Shown piece by piece: positions 33,634 to 45,402 of a DNA stretch of 64,000 bases. How positions within the stretch are numbered: position 1 is the first letter of the stretch; every line of letters starts with the position of its first letter. This stretch comes from Pseudomonas fluorescens (GTDB lineage Bacteria > Pseudomonadota > Gammaproteobacteria > Pseudomonadales > Pseudomonadaceae), in assembly GCF_000730425.1 (NCBI RefSeq), contig NZ_CP008896.1, positions 1,178,001 through 1,242,000 on the forward strand, read 5' to 3'. A program made the position numbers and the translations under genes. A model generated the notes under the pieces. The model ran no database searches, had not been told where the DNA came from, and saw nothing but the letters and a program-made list of their open reading frames with translations.

Positions 33634-35493
33634 ATGCGATTGGACTTCCTCACGTTAGTTGGCTCCACCCTGGCCCTGCTGCTGGCGAGCGCTACCTCGT
33701 TCGCAGCCCCTCAACATGCACTGACTGTCTACGGCGAACCCGCCAAGTACCCTGCCGGTTTCAGTCACTTCGACTATGTGAACCCCGATGCGCCCAAGGG
33801 CGGCAGCCTGAAGCGCTCGGCCCTCGAAGTCGGGCGCTTCGACCATGTACTGCCCTATATCGACAAAGGCATCGGCGTCAGCCAGTTGGACGGTTGGGTG
33901 TATTCGCCCCTGGCCTACCGCTCGCTGGATGAGCCCTATACCGTCTACGGCCTGGTGGCACAAAAGATGGAGCGCGCCGAGGACGGCCTGTACCTGCGCT
34001 TTTTCCTCAACCCCAAGGCGCGGTTTGCCGACGGTAAGCCGATCACCGCACAAGATGTACGCTACAGCTTCAACCTGCTGATGACCCAGGGCAGCCTGCG
34101 CTTTCGCACGCTGTTTGCCGACGTCAAGCACGTCGAGGTCGAAGGCCCCCTGCAAGTGCGCTTTGACTTCTCCAGCAATGAAAACCGCACCCTGCCCCTG
34201 GATGTCGCGACCCTGCCAGTGTTCCCCGAACATTGGTGGAAGAGCCGCGATTTTGCCAGCGGCGGCGGCTATGAAGCACCCCTGGGCAGCGGCCCGTACA
34301 AGGTCAGCAAGATCAATGCCGGCAGCACCATCACCTTCCAGCGCGATCCCGACTGGTGGGGCAAGGAGCTGCCCGTCAGCCGCGGCCTGTACAACTTCGA
34401 CCGCCTGGGCCTGGAGTATTTCGGCGATACCGAAGTCGCACGCCAGGTCCTGCGTGGCGGTGCCTACGACTTCAACCGCGAGTTCTCCGCCACCGGCTAT
34501 TCCATCGGCTACAACGGCCCTGCCCTGGACGATGGCCGCCTGCAACGCGCGCACCTGGCCAGGCAAGCCCCGCAGCCGGCCCAGGGCTACGTGTTCAACG
34601 TGCAAAAGCCCATGTTCCAGGACCGCCGCGTGCGCCAGGCCCTGGCCATGCTCTGGGATTTCGAGTGGGCCAACCGGCAGATGATGCGCAACCTGTATAT
34701 CCGCCAGCAAAGCTACTTTTCCAACAGCCCGCTGGCCGCCACACAGCTGCCGGACGCCCAGGAGCTGGCGATTCTCGAACCCTTGCGCGGGCAGATCCCT
34801 GACGAAGTCTTCACCCAAGTCTTCAAGGCGCCAACCACCGACGGCAGCGGCATGATCCGCGACAAGCAGCTGCAAGCCCTGGCCCTGCTGGAAGAGGCCG
34901 GCTGGACGCCCAAGGGCGACAAACTGGTGAACGCGGCCGGCGAGCCGCTGGCGTTCACCTTCCTCAATGTGCAAAACGGCCTCGAACGCCTGCTGCTGCC
35001 CTATAAGCGCAACCTGGCGCAGATCGGCATCACGCTCAACATCCGGCGCATCGACTCGTCCCAGTACGTCAACCGCCTGATGAGCCGGGACTACGACATG
35101 ATCGTCACCGGCTTCCCGGTGACCACCTCGCCGGGCATGGAGTTGTACAACTACTTCGGTTCCTCCTCCGCCTTCGACCCCGGCGCCAACAACTACATCG
35201 TCCTGCAAAACCCCGCCGTCGACACCCTGATCACCGGCCTGGTGCGCGCCACCACCCAGGCCCAGATGCTCAGCTACGCCCACGCCCTGGACCGGGTGTT
35301 GCAATGGAATTATTACTGGATCCCCAATTACTACCCGCCCGGCACCTCGGCCGCCTGGTGGAACCGCTTCGGCCGCCCGGCCATCGAGGCCAGCAACGAC
35401 GAGGCATTGGAGTCGTGGTGGGAAGTCAGCCCCACACCCCTGACCAATGAGCAGATGAAAACCGAACTGAGCAAGCCGCGAGGTGCCCACTGA
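33634..35493 (+). CDS. yejA: Peptide ABC transporter substrate-binding protein YejA
   Basis: This is a 619-residue SBP_bac_5 protein. A signal peptide of about 28 residues ends ATSFAA. The mature part has the YejA-like [40 protein letters not shown] and [12 protein letters not shown] blocks. The start [10 protein letters not shown] at 33634 gives a proper signal peptide; an upstream in-frame extension does not. YejABEF imports oligopeptides and, in E. coli, the antibiotic microcin C. It is the first gene of a four-gene operon and its stop overlaps yejB by one base. Confidence 0.93.
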   Translation: MRLDFLTLVGSTLALLLASATSFAAPQHALTVYGEPAKYPAGFSHFDYVNPDAPKGGSLKRSALEVGRFDHVLPYIDKGIGVSQLDGWVYSPLAYRSLDEPYTVYGLVAQKMERAEDGLYLRFFLNPKARFADGKPITAQDVRYSFNLLMTQGSLRFRTLFADVKHVEVEGPLQVRFDFSSNENRTLPLDVATLPVFPEHWWKSRDFASGGGYEAPLGSGPYKVSKINAGSTITFQRDPDWWGKELPVSRGLYNFDRLGLEYFGDTEVARQVLRGGAYDFNREFSATGYSIGYNGPALDDGRLQRAHLARQAPQPAQGYVFNVQKPMFQDRRVRQALAMLWDFEWANRQMMRNLYIRQQSYFSNSPLAATQLPDAQELAILEPLRGQIPDEVFTQVFKAPTTDGSGMIRDKQLQALALLEEAGWTPKGDKLVNAAGEPLAFTFLNVQNGLERLLLPYKRNLAQIGITLNIRRIDSSQYVNRLMSRDYDMIVTGFPVTTSPGMELYNYFGSSSAFDPGANNYIVLQNPAVDTLITGLVRATTQAQMLSYAHALDRVLQWNYYWIPNYYPPGTSAAWWNRFGRPAIEASNDEALESWWEVSPTPLTNEQMKTELSKPRGAH

Positions 35494-36554
35494 TGTTTGC
35501 CTATATCGTGCGGCGCCTGCTGCTGATCATCCCGACCCTGGTGATCATCCTGCTGGTGAACTTTGTGATCGTCCAGGCCGCACCCGGCGGGCCGGTGGAG
35601 CAAGCCATCGCCCACTTGCAGGGAATTGGCGGCGGGGCCGTCGGCGGCTCGGCCGGCGACGGCGTCAGCAGTGGGTCCCGGGCCAGTCGCGGCCTGGACC
35701 CGAAACTGATCAAGGACATCGAAAAGCAATACGGCTTCGATAAGTCCGCGCCAGAACGCCTGTGGCTGATGCTCAAGAACTATGCCCAGCTGGATTTCGG
35801 CAACAGCTTCTTCCGCGGCGCCACGGTGATCGACCTGATCCTGGAAAAGATGCCGGTGACCATTTCCCTCGGCCTGTGGGCAACGCTGATCACTTACCTG
35901 GTGTCGATCCCCCTGGGCATTCGCAAGGCGGTGCGCCACGGCAGCAGTTTCGATGTCTGGAGCAGCACCGCCATCGTCATTGGCTACGCAATGCCGGCCT
36001 TCCTGTTTGCGATGTTTTTGATCGTAGTCTTCGCCGGCGGCACCACCTTGAACTGGTTTCCGGTGCGCGGCCTGGTGTCGGAAAACTTCGAACAACTGAG
36101 CACCCTCGGCAAGATCGCCGATTACTTCTGGCACCTGGTGCTGCCGGTCAGCGCCCTGGTGATCGGTGGTTTTGCCACCTTGACCATTCTCACCAAAAAT
36201 TCGTTCCTCAATGAAATCACACGCCAATACGTGGTCACGGCACGCGCCAAGGGCCTGAGCGAACGGCGCGTGCTCTACGGCCATGTGTTTCGCAACGCCA
36301 TGCTGCTGGTGATCTCCGGGATCCCCCAGGCCTTTATCAGTGTGTTCTTCGCCGGTTCCCTGCTGATCGAGGTGATCTTCTCCCTCGACGGCCTGGGCCG
36401 CATGAGCTACGAAGCCGCGGTGTCGCGGGACTATCCGGTGGTCTTTGGCTCGCTGTTTATCTTCACCTTGTTTGGCCTCCTGATAAAACTGATCGGCGAC
36501 CTCTGCTACACCCTGGTGGACCCGCGTATCGACTTCGCCGCGAGGAACGCCTGA
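35493..36554 (+). CDS. yejB: Peptide ABC transporter permease YejB
   Basis: This is a 353-residue DppB-type permease. The N-terminal helix [20 protein letters not shown] is followed by an extended periplasmic loop containing PGGPVEQAI and [16 protein letters not shown], then five more helices. The coupling loop [20 protein letters not shown] is present. It overlaps yejA and yejE by one base each, showing tight translational coupling. It forms the transport channel with YejE. Confidence 0.95.
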   Translation: MFAYIVRRLLLIIPTLVIILLVNFVIVQAAPGGPVEQAIAHLQGIGGGAVGGSAGDGVSSGSRASRGLDPKLIKDIEKQYGFDKSAPERLWLMLKNYAQLDFGNSFFRGATVIDLILEKMPVTISLGLWATLITYLVSIPLGIRKAVRHGSSFDVWSSTAIVIGYAMPAFLFAMFLIVVFAGGTTLNWFPVRGLVSENFEQLSTLGKIADYFWHLVLPVSALVIGGFATLTILTKNSFLNEITRQYVVTARAKGLSERRVLYGHVFRNAMLLVISGIPQAFISVFFAGSLLIEVIFSLDGLGRMSYEAAVSRDYPVVFGSLFIFTLFGLLIKLIGDLCYTLVDPRIDFAARNA

Positions 36555-37576
36555 TGCTCAATCTGTCTCCCGTCGCTCGCCGGCGCTTCGAACGTTTCAA
36601 GCAGAACCGCCGTGGCTGGTGGTCGCTGTGGCTGTTTATCGGCCTGTTCATCCTGACCCTGGGCGGCGAGCTGATCGCCAACGACAAGCCATTGGTGCTC
36701 AGCTACCAGGACGAGTTGTACTTCCCGGTGTTCAAGCGCTACACCGAGCAGCAGTTCGGCGGGCAACTGCCGTTCCAGGCCGACTACCGCAGCGACTACG
36801 TGCAGCAATTGATCAAGAAAGACGGCGGCTGGATGCTGTTCCCGCCAATCCCCTTCAGCGATGACACGCCCAACTACGAACTGACCCGTCCCGCCCCCAG
36901 CCCACCTTCCACGGTGAACTGGCTGGGCACCGATGACCAGTCCCGGGATGTGCTGGCACGGGTGATCTTCGGCGCGCGGGTGTCGATCCTGTTCGCCCTT
37001 GGCCTGACCGTGATCAGCGCCGCCATCGGCATTGCCGCCGGCGCCTTGCAGGGCTATTACGGCGGCTGGGTCGACCTGCTCGGCCAGCGCATCCTCGAAG
37101 TGTGGTCGGGGTTGCCGGTCCTGTACCTGCTGATCATCCTATCGGGGTTTGTCGAACCCAACTTCTGGTGGCTGCTGGGGATCATGGCGTTGTTTTCCTG
37201 GCTGGCCCTGGTGGACGTGGTGCGCGCCGAATTCCTGCGCGGACGTAACCTGGAATACGTGAAGGCCGCGCGCGCCCTGGGGCTGGGGGACGGCAAAATC
37301 ATCCGCCGGCATATCCTGCCGAACGCCATGACCGCCACCCTGAGCTACCTGCCGTTTATCCTGACTGGGGCAATTTCCACCCTCAGCGCCCTGGACTTCC
37401 TCGGTTTCGGCATGCCGGCGGGCAGCGCGTCCCTGGGGGAACTGATCGCCCAGGGCAAACAAAACCTGCAGGCGCCGTGGCTCGGGCTCACGGCCTTTTT
37501 CACCCTGGCGCTGATTTTGTCGCTGCTGGTATTTATCGGCGAGGCGCTGCGTGACGCCTTCGACCCACGATCATGA
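36554..37576 (+). CDS. yejE: Peptide ABC transporter permease YejE
   Basis: This is a 340-residue DppC-type permease. It starts with an N-terminal cytoplasmic tail rich in Arg, followed by a helix and a long periplasmic segment (FQADYRSDYVQQLIKKDGG), then GTDDQSRDVLARVIFGARVS and the coupling loop FLRGRNLEYVKAARALGLGD. It is the heteromeric partner of YejB. The stop overlaps the yejF start by four bases (ATGA). Confidence 0.95.
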   Translation: MLNLSPVARRRFERFKQNRRGWWSLWLFIGLFILTLGGELIANDKPLVLSYQDELYFPVFKRYTEQQFGGQLPFQADYRSDYVQQLIKKDGGWMLFPPIPFSDDTPNYELTRPAPSPPSTVNWLGTDDQSRDVLARVIFGARVSILFALGLTVISAAIGIAAGALQGYYGGWVDLLGQRILEVWSGLPVLYLLIILSGFVEPNFWWLLGIMALFSWLALVDVVRAEFLRGRNLEYVKAARALGLGDGKIIRRHILPNAMTATLSYLPFILTGAISTLSALDFLGFGMPAGSASLGELIAQGKQNLQAPWLGLTAFFTLALILSLLVFIGEALRDAFDPRS

Positions 37577-39168
37577 AGAGCGATGCATCCATGACTGACA
37601 ACCTGATCGAGATCCGCGACCTGTGCGTCGCCTTCAGCGGCCAGACCGTGGTGCGCAACCTGTGCCTGGATGTCCGCGCCGGCGAGTGCCTGGCGCTGGT
37701 GGGCGAGTCGGGCTCGGGCAAGTCAGTGACCGCCCATTCGATCCTGCAACTGCTGCCCCAGGCCGGCACCACTACCACAGGCTCCGTACGCTATCGTGGC
37801 CAGGAACTGATCGGCGCCGAGGCCAGGACCCTGCAAACACTGCGGGGCAACCGCATTGCAATGATCTTCCAGGAGCCGATGACCTCCCTCAACCCCTTGC
37901 ACAGCATCGAAAAGCAGATCGGTGAAACCCTGTTTCTGCACAAGGGCCTCGGCGGCAAGGCGGCCCAGGCCCGCATCCTCGAACTGCTGGACCTGGTGGG
38001 CATCCGTAACCCCCGGGAGCGCCTCAAGTCCTACCCCCATCAGTTGTCGGGCGGCCAGCGCCAACGGGTGATGATTGCCATGGCCCTGGCCTGCGAGCCG
38101 GAACTGCTGATCGCCGACGAGCCGACCACCGCCCTGGATGTGACGGTGCAGCGCAAGATCCTGCGGCTGCTCAAATCCTTGCAGCAACGCCTGGGCATGT
38201 CGCTGCTGCTGATCAGCCATGATCTCAACCTGGTGCGCAGCATCGCCCAACGCGTGTGCGTGATGCAGGCCGGGGAAATTGTCGAGCAGGCCGACTGCCA
38301 AACCCTGTTCAATGCCCCGCAACATCCCTACAGCCGCCTGCTGCTGGATGCCGAGCCGGTCGGCACGGCGCTGTGCCAGGATGAACGCGAGACTGTCCTG
38401 CAGGTCGCCGATCTGAGTGTGCGCTTCCCCATCGGTGGCGGACTGTTCCGGCACAAGCAGTACCTGCAGGCGGTGGACGGCATCAGCCTGGACCTGCAAC
38501 GGGGCAAGACCCTGGGGATCGTCGGCGAATCCGGCTCCGGTAAGTCCACCCTGGGCCAGGCGATCCTGCGCCTGCTCGACTCCAGCGGCAGTATCCGCTT
38601 CCAGGGCCAGGCCCTCGACAGCCTGAACCAGACCCAGATGCGCCCGTGGCGCAAGCAGATGCAGGTGGTGTTCCAGGACCCGTTCGGCAGCCTCAGCCCG
38701 CGCATGTCGGTACAGCAGATCATCAGCGAAGGCCTGGAAGTGCACGCGCCATGCAGCGTCCAGGAGCGTGATGCGCAGGTGATCAAGGTACTGCAGGATG
38801 TAGGCCTCGACCCGGCCAGCCGCCATCGCTACCCCCACGAGTTTTCCGGTGGCCAGCGCCAACGCATCGCCATCGCCCGTGCGCTGGTGCTGCGCCCGGC
38901 GCTGATGCTGCTGGACGAACCGACCTCGGCCCTGGACCGCACCGTGCAGAAACAAGTGGTCGCGCTGCTGCGTGAACTCCAGGAAAAATACGGTCTGACC
39001 TACCTGTTCATCAGCCATGACCTGGCGGTGGTACGGGCCATGGCCCACGACATGATCGTGATCAAGGATGGCAAGGTGGTCGAGCGCGGCCCGAGCGTTG
39101 AGGTGTTCGACTCACCACAGCATCCCTACACCCAGGAACTGCTGGCCGCTACACAACTCCCTCTGTAG
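37573..39168 (+). CDS. yejF: Peptide ABC transporter dual ATPase YejF
   Basis: This 531-residue protein has two complete ATP-binding cassettes. The first has Walker A GESGSGKS, signature [17 protein letters not shown] and Walker [13 protein letters not shown]. The second has [29 protein letters not shown] and [12 protein letters not shown]. One polypeptide thus supplies both nucleotide sites for YejBE. An ATG six codons downstream ([10 protein letters not shown]) is an alternative start. A REP sequence begins inside its last codons. Confidence 0.96.
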   Translation: MKSDASMTDNLIEIRDLCVAFSGQTVVRNLCLDVRAGECLALVGESGSGKSVTAHSILQLLPQAGTTTTGSVRYRGQELIGAEARTLQTLRGNRIAMIFQEPMTSLNPLHSIEKQIGETLFLHKGLGGKAAQARILELLDLVGIRNPRERLKSYPHQLSGGQRQRVMIAMALACEPELLIADEPTTALDVTVQRKILRLLKSLQQRLGMSLLLISHDLNLVRSIAQRVCVMQAGEIVEQADCQTLFNAPQHPYSRLLLDAEPVGTALCQDERETVLQVADLSVRFPIGGGLFRHKQYLQAVDGISLDLQRGKTLGIVGESGSGKSTLGQAILRLLDSSGSIRFQGQALDSLNQTQMRPWRKQMQVVFQDPFGSLSPRMSVQQIISEGLEVHAPCSVQERDAQVIKVLQDVGLDPASRHRYPHEFSGGQRQRIAIARALVLRPALMLLDEPTSALDRTVQKQVVALLRELQEKYGLTYLFISHDLAVVRAMAHDMIVIKDGKVVERGPSVEVFDSPQHPYTQELLAATQLPL

Positions 39169-39229
39169 GCGCCGGCTGGCCGGCGATGGCGCCAGTGAAA
39201 TCGTCATCGCGGCAAGCCGGCTCCTACAG
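39164..39229. repeat. REP pair, GCCGGC type, partly diverged
   Basis: TGTAGGCGCCGGCTGGCCGG and CATCGCGGCAAGCCGGCTCC face each other. The left copy overlaps the yejF stop codon, so the palindrome inserted at or moulded the gene end. Confidence 0.75.
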
Positions 39230-39269
39230 GGGATCAGGTCGTTCATTTATTTTTTTTGGCGCCTCGACC

Positions 39270-40676
39270 ATGAATACCAGCGAAAGCCTCAAGGACTACC
39301 AACACGTTCGCGGCCTGGCGATCCAGTCCCTGTTCGAGATCATCGAGCAATCCAGCGAAGGCACGGTGATTGTCGACCGCGACGCCAATATCGTGTGGAT
39401 GAACGAGCGCTACGCCAAGCGCTTCGGCCTGAAAAGCGCTGACCAGGCCATCGGCCAGCCATGTGAGCAAGTGATCTCCAACAGCCTGCTGCGCCAGGTG
39501 GTGCGCAGTGACCAGCCGATCCTCCTGGATATCCAGGACACCCCCAAAGGCCCACTGGTGGTGATGCGCCTGCCGATCCATGACGATGCTGGCAAGGTGA
39601 TCGGCGCCATCGGCTTTGCCCTGTTTGATGAGTTGCGCAACCTCTCGCCGATGATCGAGCGCTACCTGAGCATGCAACAGGAACTGGCCTCGACCCGTTC
39701 GCTGTTGCGCTCGCGCCAGAGCAAATACAACTTCGCGCATTTTATCGGCACCAGCGCCGCCAGCCTGGAAGTCAAGCGCCGTGCCCGACGCAGCGCGAGT
39801 GCCGATTCGCCGGTGTTACTGCTGGGCGAGACCGGCACCGGCAAGGAGTTGCTGGCCCAGGCCATCCATGGTGCCTCGCCGCGCGCCCATAAAGCCTTTG
39901 TCAGCATCAACAGTGCGGCCATTCCCCATGACCTGCTGGAAGCCGAATTTTTCGGGACCGCGCCCGGTGCGTTCACCGGCGCCGACCGCAAGGGTCGCCC
40001 CGGCAAATTGCAGATCGCCCAGGGCGGCACGTTGTTTCTCGATGAAATCGGCGACATGCCGTTGCCCCTGCAAAGCAAACTGCTGCGGGTGCTGCAAGAA
40101 AAGGAGTTTGAGCCGGTGGGTTCCAACGAGATGATCCATAGCGACGTACGCGTGATCGCCGCGACCTCCACCGACCTGGAAGCGGCGATCCGGCGCGGGG
40201 CGTTTCGCGCCGACTTGTATTACCGCCTCAACGTATTGCCGATCCATGTCCCGCCCCTGCGCGAGCGCCTGGATGATATTCCGGCGTTGAGCGAAGCCAT
40301 CCTCGAAGAACTGCGCAGCCAGCATGAACTGGACCGCGAAGCCCTCGCGTTGCTGGCCCAGCATGCCTGGCCGGGGAACATCCGCGAATTGCGCAATGTG
40401 CTGGAGCGGGCAGCCTTGCTCAGTGATGATCTGGTGCTGGATGCGCGGGAGATTCGCGCAGCAATCGGTACGTTCAGCCCGGTGGAACGCGATGCCGTGG
40501 CACCGGTTGAAGTCGAGACCTTCAACATGGCGCGGGAGCGCTTTGACCGGCAGTTGATCGCTGCAGCATTGCGCCAGTGCGAGGGCAATGTGGTGGAGGC
40601 GGCCAAGCGGTTGGGGCTGGGGCGCTCGACGCTGTACAAGAAAATGGTGGCGTTGGGCATCGCCCAATCTCAATAA
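39270..40676 (+). CDS. Sigma-54-dependent activator with PAS domain
   Basis: This is a 468-residue enhancer-binding protein. The N-terminal PAS-like sensor (about 20-125) is followed by an AAA+ core with Walker A GETGTGKELLA, the sigma-54 contact loop GAFTGA, Walker B GGTLFLDEIGDM and the arginine-finger region, then a C-terminal Fis-type HTH (VVEAAKRLGLGRSTLYKKM). The segment before GAFTGA reads EFFGTAP rather than the usual ELFGHEK. No receiver domain is present, so it probably binds a ligand directly. A -24/-12 promoter lies 216 bp downstream in front of the 3-hydroxybutyrate genes, its likely target. Confidence 0.94.
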   Translation: MNTSESLKDYQHVRGLAIQSLFEIIEQSSEGTVIVDRDANIVWMNERYAKRFGLKSADQAIGQPCEQVISNSLLRQVVRSDQPILLDIQDTPKGPLVVMRLPIHDDAGKVIGAIGFALFDELRNLSPMIERYLSMQQELASTRSLLRSRQSKYNFAHFIGTSAASLEVKRRARRSASADSPVLLLGETGTGKELLAQAIHGASPRAHKAFVSINSAAIPHDLLEAEFFGTAPGAFTGADRKGRPGKLQIAQGGTLFLDEIGDMPLPLQSKLLRVLQEKEFEPVGSNEMIHSDVRVIAATSTDLEAAIRRGAFRADLYYRLNVLPIHVPPLRERLDDIPALSEAILEELRSQHELDREALALLAQHAWPGNIRELRNVLERAALLSDDLVLDAREIRAAIGTFSPVERDAVAPVEVETFNMARERFDRQLIAAALRQCEGNVVEAAKRLGLGRSTLYKKMVALGIAQSQ

Positions 40677-40709
40677 AGAGACAAACATCTCAAACCAAAG
40701 ACAATCCCA

Positions 40710-40800
40710 TTGTGGGAGCGGGCTTGCTCGCGAAAGCGGCCTATCAGCAACAAAATCATTGGCTGACACACCGCTTTCGCGAGCAAGCCCGCTCCCACAT
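40710..40800. repeat. REP pair, GAGCGGGCTTGC type
   Basis: TGTGGGAGCGGGCTTGCTCG (plus CGAAAGC) and its inverse close a REPIN with a spacer containing TTGGCTGACACACC. It separates the activator gene from the sigma-54 promoter. Confidence 0.92.
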
Positions 40801-40811
40801 TGGAACTTCGT

Positions 40812-40831
40812 TTGTCTTGATATAGAGACAA
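40812..40831. promoter_or_regulatory. Inverted repeat, candidate activator-binding site
   Basis: TTGTCT and AGACAA are exact inverse copies separated by eight bases (TTGTCTTGATATAGAGACAA). The element lies 80 bp upstream of the -24 box, a suitable distance for an enhancer-binding protein site. A related AGAGACAAAC lies near 40678, just after the activator gene. Confidence 0.5.
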
Positions 40832-40891
40832 GACTCGAAAACCAATCACCAAAATCTTTAAATATTCATAAATATCAATAAGTTATGAGCA

Positions 40892-40907
40892 TGGCACAAT
40901 TCCCGCT
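40892..40907 (+). promoter_or_regulatory. Sigma-54 (-24/-12) promoter
   Basis: TGGCACAATTCCCGCT has the GG at -24 and GC at -12 with exactly ten bases between them, as the RpoN consensus requires. It lies 57 bp before the permease ATG and downstream of the gene for a sigma-54 activator, which supports the call. Confidence 0.8.
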
Positions 40908-40963
40908 ATAGCCTCTTCCTACAGTTTTACCCCACAACAATAACAATCCGATGGAGACACACC

Positions 40964-42355
40964 ATGAGTGTGATCATTGCCCTGGCGGCGCTCGCGCTGC
41001 TGATGCTGGCTGCCTACCGTGGCTACAGCGTCATCCTGTTTGCCCCCATTGCCGCCCTTGGCGCCGTACTGCTCACCGACCCTTCCGCCGTCGCCCCAGC
41101 GTTTACCGGGGTGTTCATGGAAAAAATGGTCGGCTTCATCAAACTCTACTTCCCGGTGTTCCTGCTCGGCGCCGTGTTCGGCAAGTTGATCGAGCTGTCG
41201 GGCTTTTCGCGCTCGATCGTCGCGGCGGCCATTCGCTTGCTCGGCACCCGCCAGGCAATGTTGGTGATCGTGCTGGTATGCGCCCTGTTGACCTACGGCG
41301 GTGTGTCACTGTTTGTGGTGGTGTTCGCGGTGTACCCATTCGCCGCCGAGATGTTCCGCCAGAGCAATATCCCCAAGCGCCTGATCCCGGCGACCATCGC
41401 CCTGGGCGCATTCTCGTTCACCATGGACGCCCTGCCCGGCACACCGCAGATCCAGAACATCATCCCCAGCACTTTCTTCAACACCACCGCCTGGGCCGCG
41501 CCCTGGCTGGGCCTGATCGGCACGATCTTTGTGTTCTGCGCCGGCATGCTGTACCTGGCGCGCCAGCGCAACAAGGCCCAACGCGCCGGTGAAGGCTATG
41601 GCACCGATTTGCGCAACGAGCCGGAAACCGCCGAGGACCTGAGCCTGCCCAACCCGTGGATCGCCCTGTCGCCACTGATTCTGGTGGGGGTGATGAACCT
41701 GCTGTTCACCCACTGGATCCCGCAGTGGTACGGCAAGACCCACAGCCTTGCCCTGCCAGGCATGAGCGCGCCGGTCACCACCGAAATCGCCAAGCTCACC
41801 GCCATCTGGGCCGTGCAGGCCGCGTTGCTGGTGGGGATCATCATGGTCCTGGTGTTTGGCTTCAAGGCCATCAAGAGCAAGTTGGCCGAAGGCAGTAAAA
41901 GCGCGGTCAGCGGCGCGCTGCTGGCGGCAATGAACACGGCTTCGGAATACGGCTTTGGTGCAGTGATCGCCTCATTGCCAGGCTTTTTGGTGCTGGCGGA
42001 CTGGCTCAAGGGCATCCCCAACCCATTGGTCAACGAAGCGATTACCGTGACCCTGCTGGCCGGCATCACCGGTTCAGCCTCGGGCGGCATGAGCATCGCC
42101 CTGGCGGCCATGTCCGAAAGCTTTATTTCGGCAGCCCATGCCGCCAATATCCCCCTGGAAGTGCTGCACCGGGTCGCGGCCATGGCCAGCGGCGGCATGG
42201 ACACCCTGCCCCACAATGGCGCGGTGATCACGTTGCTGGCCGTCACCGGGCTGACCCACCGCGAAGCCTACAAGGACATTTTCGGCATCACGATCATCAA
42301 GACCCTCGCGGTGTTCGTGGTCATCGGTACTTTCTACGCCACCGGCATTGTGTGA
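40964..42355 (+). CDS. GntP-family permease, probable 3-hydroxybutyrate transporter
   Basis: This is a 463-residue membrane protein with about 12 hydrophobic segments and the GntP/ArsB-superfamily patterns GAVFGKLIELSGFSRSI, LTYGGVSLFVVVFAVYP and TGSASGGMSIALAAM. It sits 7 bp before a 3-hydroxybutyrate dehydrogenase gene and behind a sigma-54 promoter, so uptake of 3-hydroxybutyrate is the likely job. GntP members also carry gluconate and other hydroxy acids, so substrate is inferred from context. Confidence 0.88.
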   Translation: MSVIIALAALALLMLAAYRGYSVILFAPIAALGAVLLTDPSAVAPAFTGVFMEKMVGFIKLYFPVFLLGAVFGKLIELSGFSRSIVAAAIRLLGTRQAMLVIVLVCALLTYGGVSLFVVVFAVYPFAAEMFRQSNIPKRLIPATIALGAFSFTMDALPGTPQIQNIIPSTFFNTTAWAAPWLGLIGTIFVFCAGMLYLARQRNKAQRAGEGYGTDLRNEPETAEDLSLPNPWIALSPLILVGVMNLLFTHWIPQWYGKTHSLALPGMSAPVTTEIAKLTAIWAVQAALLVGIIMVLVFGFKAIKSKLAEGSKSAVSGALLAAMNTASEYGFGAVIASLPGFLVLADWLKGIPNPLVNEAITVTLLAGITGSASGGMSIALAAMSESFISAAHAANIPLEVLHRVAAMASGGMDTLPHNGAVITLLAVTGLTHREAYKDIFGITIIKTLAVFVVIGTFYATGIV

Positions 42356-42362
42356 GGTTTTC

Positions 42363-43136
42363 ATGACGACATTGAACGGCAAGACCGCCCTGGTCACCGG
42401 CTCCACCAGCGGTATCGGCCTGGGGATTGCCCTGAGCCTGGCCAAGGCCGGTGCCAACCTGATTCTCAACGGCTTTGGCGATGCCAGCGCGGTGATCGCC
42501 CAGGTGCAGGCCTTTGGCGGCAAGGTCGGCCATCACCCGGCCGACGTCAGTGACCCGGCGCAGATCGCCGAAATGGTCACCTACGCCGAGCGCGAGTTCG
42601 GCGGCATCGACATCCTGGTCAACAACGCGGGCATCCAGCATGTGGCGGCGGTAGAAGACTTTCCAGCGGAGCGCTGGGACTCGATCATCGCCATCAACCT
42701 TTCATCGGTGTTCCATAGCACGCGCCTGAGCCTGCCGGGCATGAAGGCCAAGGGCTGGGGGCGGATCGTCAATATCGCCTCGGTCCACGGCCAGGTCGGC
42801 TCGGTGGGCAAGGCGGCGTATGTCGCAGCCAAGCACGGGGTGATCGGCCTGACCAAGGTCGTGGGCCTGGAAACCGCCACCAGCAATGTGACCTGCAACG
42901 CCATCTGCCCCGGCTGGGTGCTGACGCCACTGGTGCAAAAACAGATCGATGATCGCATCGCCGCAGGCGTTGACCCGCAGCAGGCCCAGCATGACCTGCT
43001 GGCCGAGAAGCAGCCATCATTGGAATTCGTGACCCCACCGCAACTGGGCGAGCTGGTCCTGTTCCTGTGCAGCGAGGCCGGCAGCCAAGTGCGTGGCGCG
43101 GCGTGGAATATCGATGGAGGTTGGCTGGCCCAATAA
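42363..43136 (+). CDS. bdhA: 3-hydroxybutyrate dehydrogenase
   Basis: This 257-residue classical SDR has NAD-binding TGSTSGIGLGIA, NNAGIQHVAAVEDFP, the catalytic Ser in NIASVHGQVGS and YVAAKHG (Tyr-x3-Lys). The C-terminal EKQPSLEFVTPPQLGEL is typical of D-3-hydroxybutyrate dehydrogenases. It oxidises 3-hydroxybutyrate to acetoacetate with NAD. GAGG precedes the ATG. Its product is the substrate of the synthetase encoded next, completing the route to acetoacetyl-CoA. Confidence 0.93.
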   Translation: MTTLNGKTALVTGSTSGIGLGIALSLAKAGANLILNGFGDASAVIAQVQAFGGKVGHHPADVSDPAQIAEMVTYAEREFGGIDILVNNAGIQHVAAVEDFPAERWDSIIAINLSSVFHSTRLSLPGMKAKGWGRIVNIASVHGQVGSVGKAAYVAAKHGVIGLTKVVGLETATSNVTCNAICPGWVLTPLVQKQIDDRIAAGVDPQQAQHDLLAEKQPSLEFVTPPQLGELVLFLCSEAGSQVRGAAWNIDGGWLAQ

Positions 43137-43165
43137 ACCCACCCTGCGAAAAACGCCTATCCAAA

Positions 43166-43253
43166 TGTGGGAGCGGGCTTGCTCGCGAAAGCGGTGTTTC
43201 AGCAATGAATAGGTTGACTGACACACTGCTTTCGCGAGCAAGCCCGCTCCCAC
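43166..43253. repeat. REP pair, GAGCGGGCTTGC type
   Basis: TGTGGGAGCGGGCTTGCTCG and the inverse GCGAGCAAGCCCGCTCCCAC enclose a spacer with TTGACTGACACAC. It lies between bdhA and the acetoacetyl-CoA synthetase gene, inside the operon. Confidence 0.92.
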
Positions 43254-43305
43254 CTTGGGGTCTTTGCAGTGTCAAACATCTGCGACAAGAACAAGAGACG
43301 AGCCT

Positions 43306-45258
<1,953 letters not shown>

Positions 45259-45402
45259 AAAGATGAAAGGTTTCAGCACTAACGCACTCATTTGAAGAAA
45301 AACCCCTCAAGCATGCTATTTTTCGAGGGCTAGCCAGCCGTTTCCGCAGCGCGGGATAATCGGCCTTTGTCATTCTTCGAGCGTTACGCGCGGGACTCTT
45401 AC

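Noticed and set aside
33655..35490. A 611-codon minus-strand frame opposite yejA
   Set aside because: yejA has a signal peptide, family motifs and operon coupling; the antisense frame is a composition effect.
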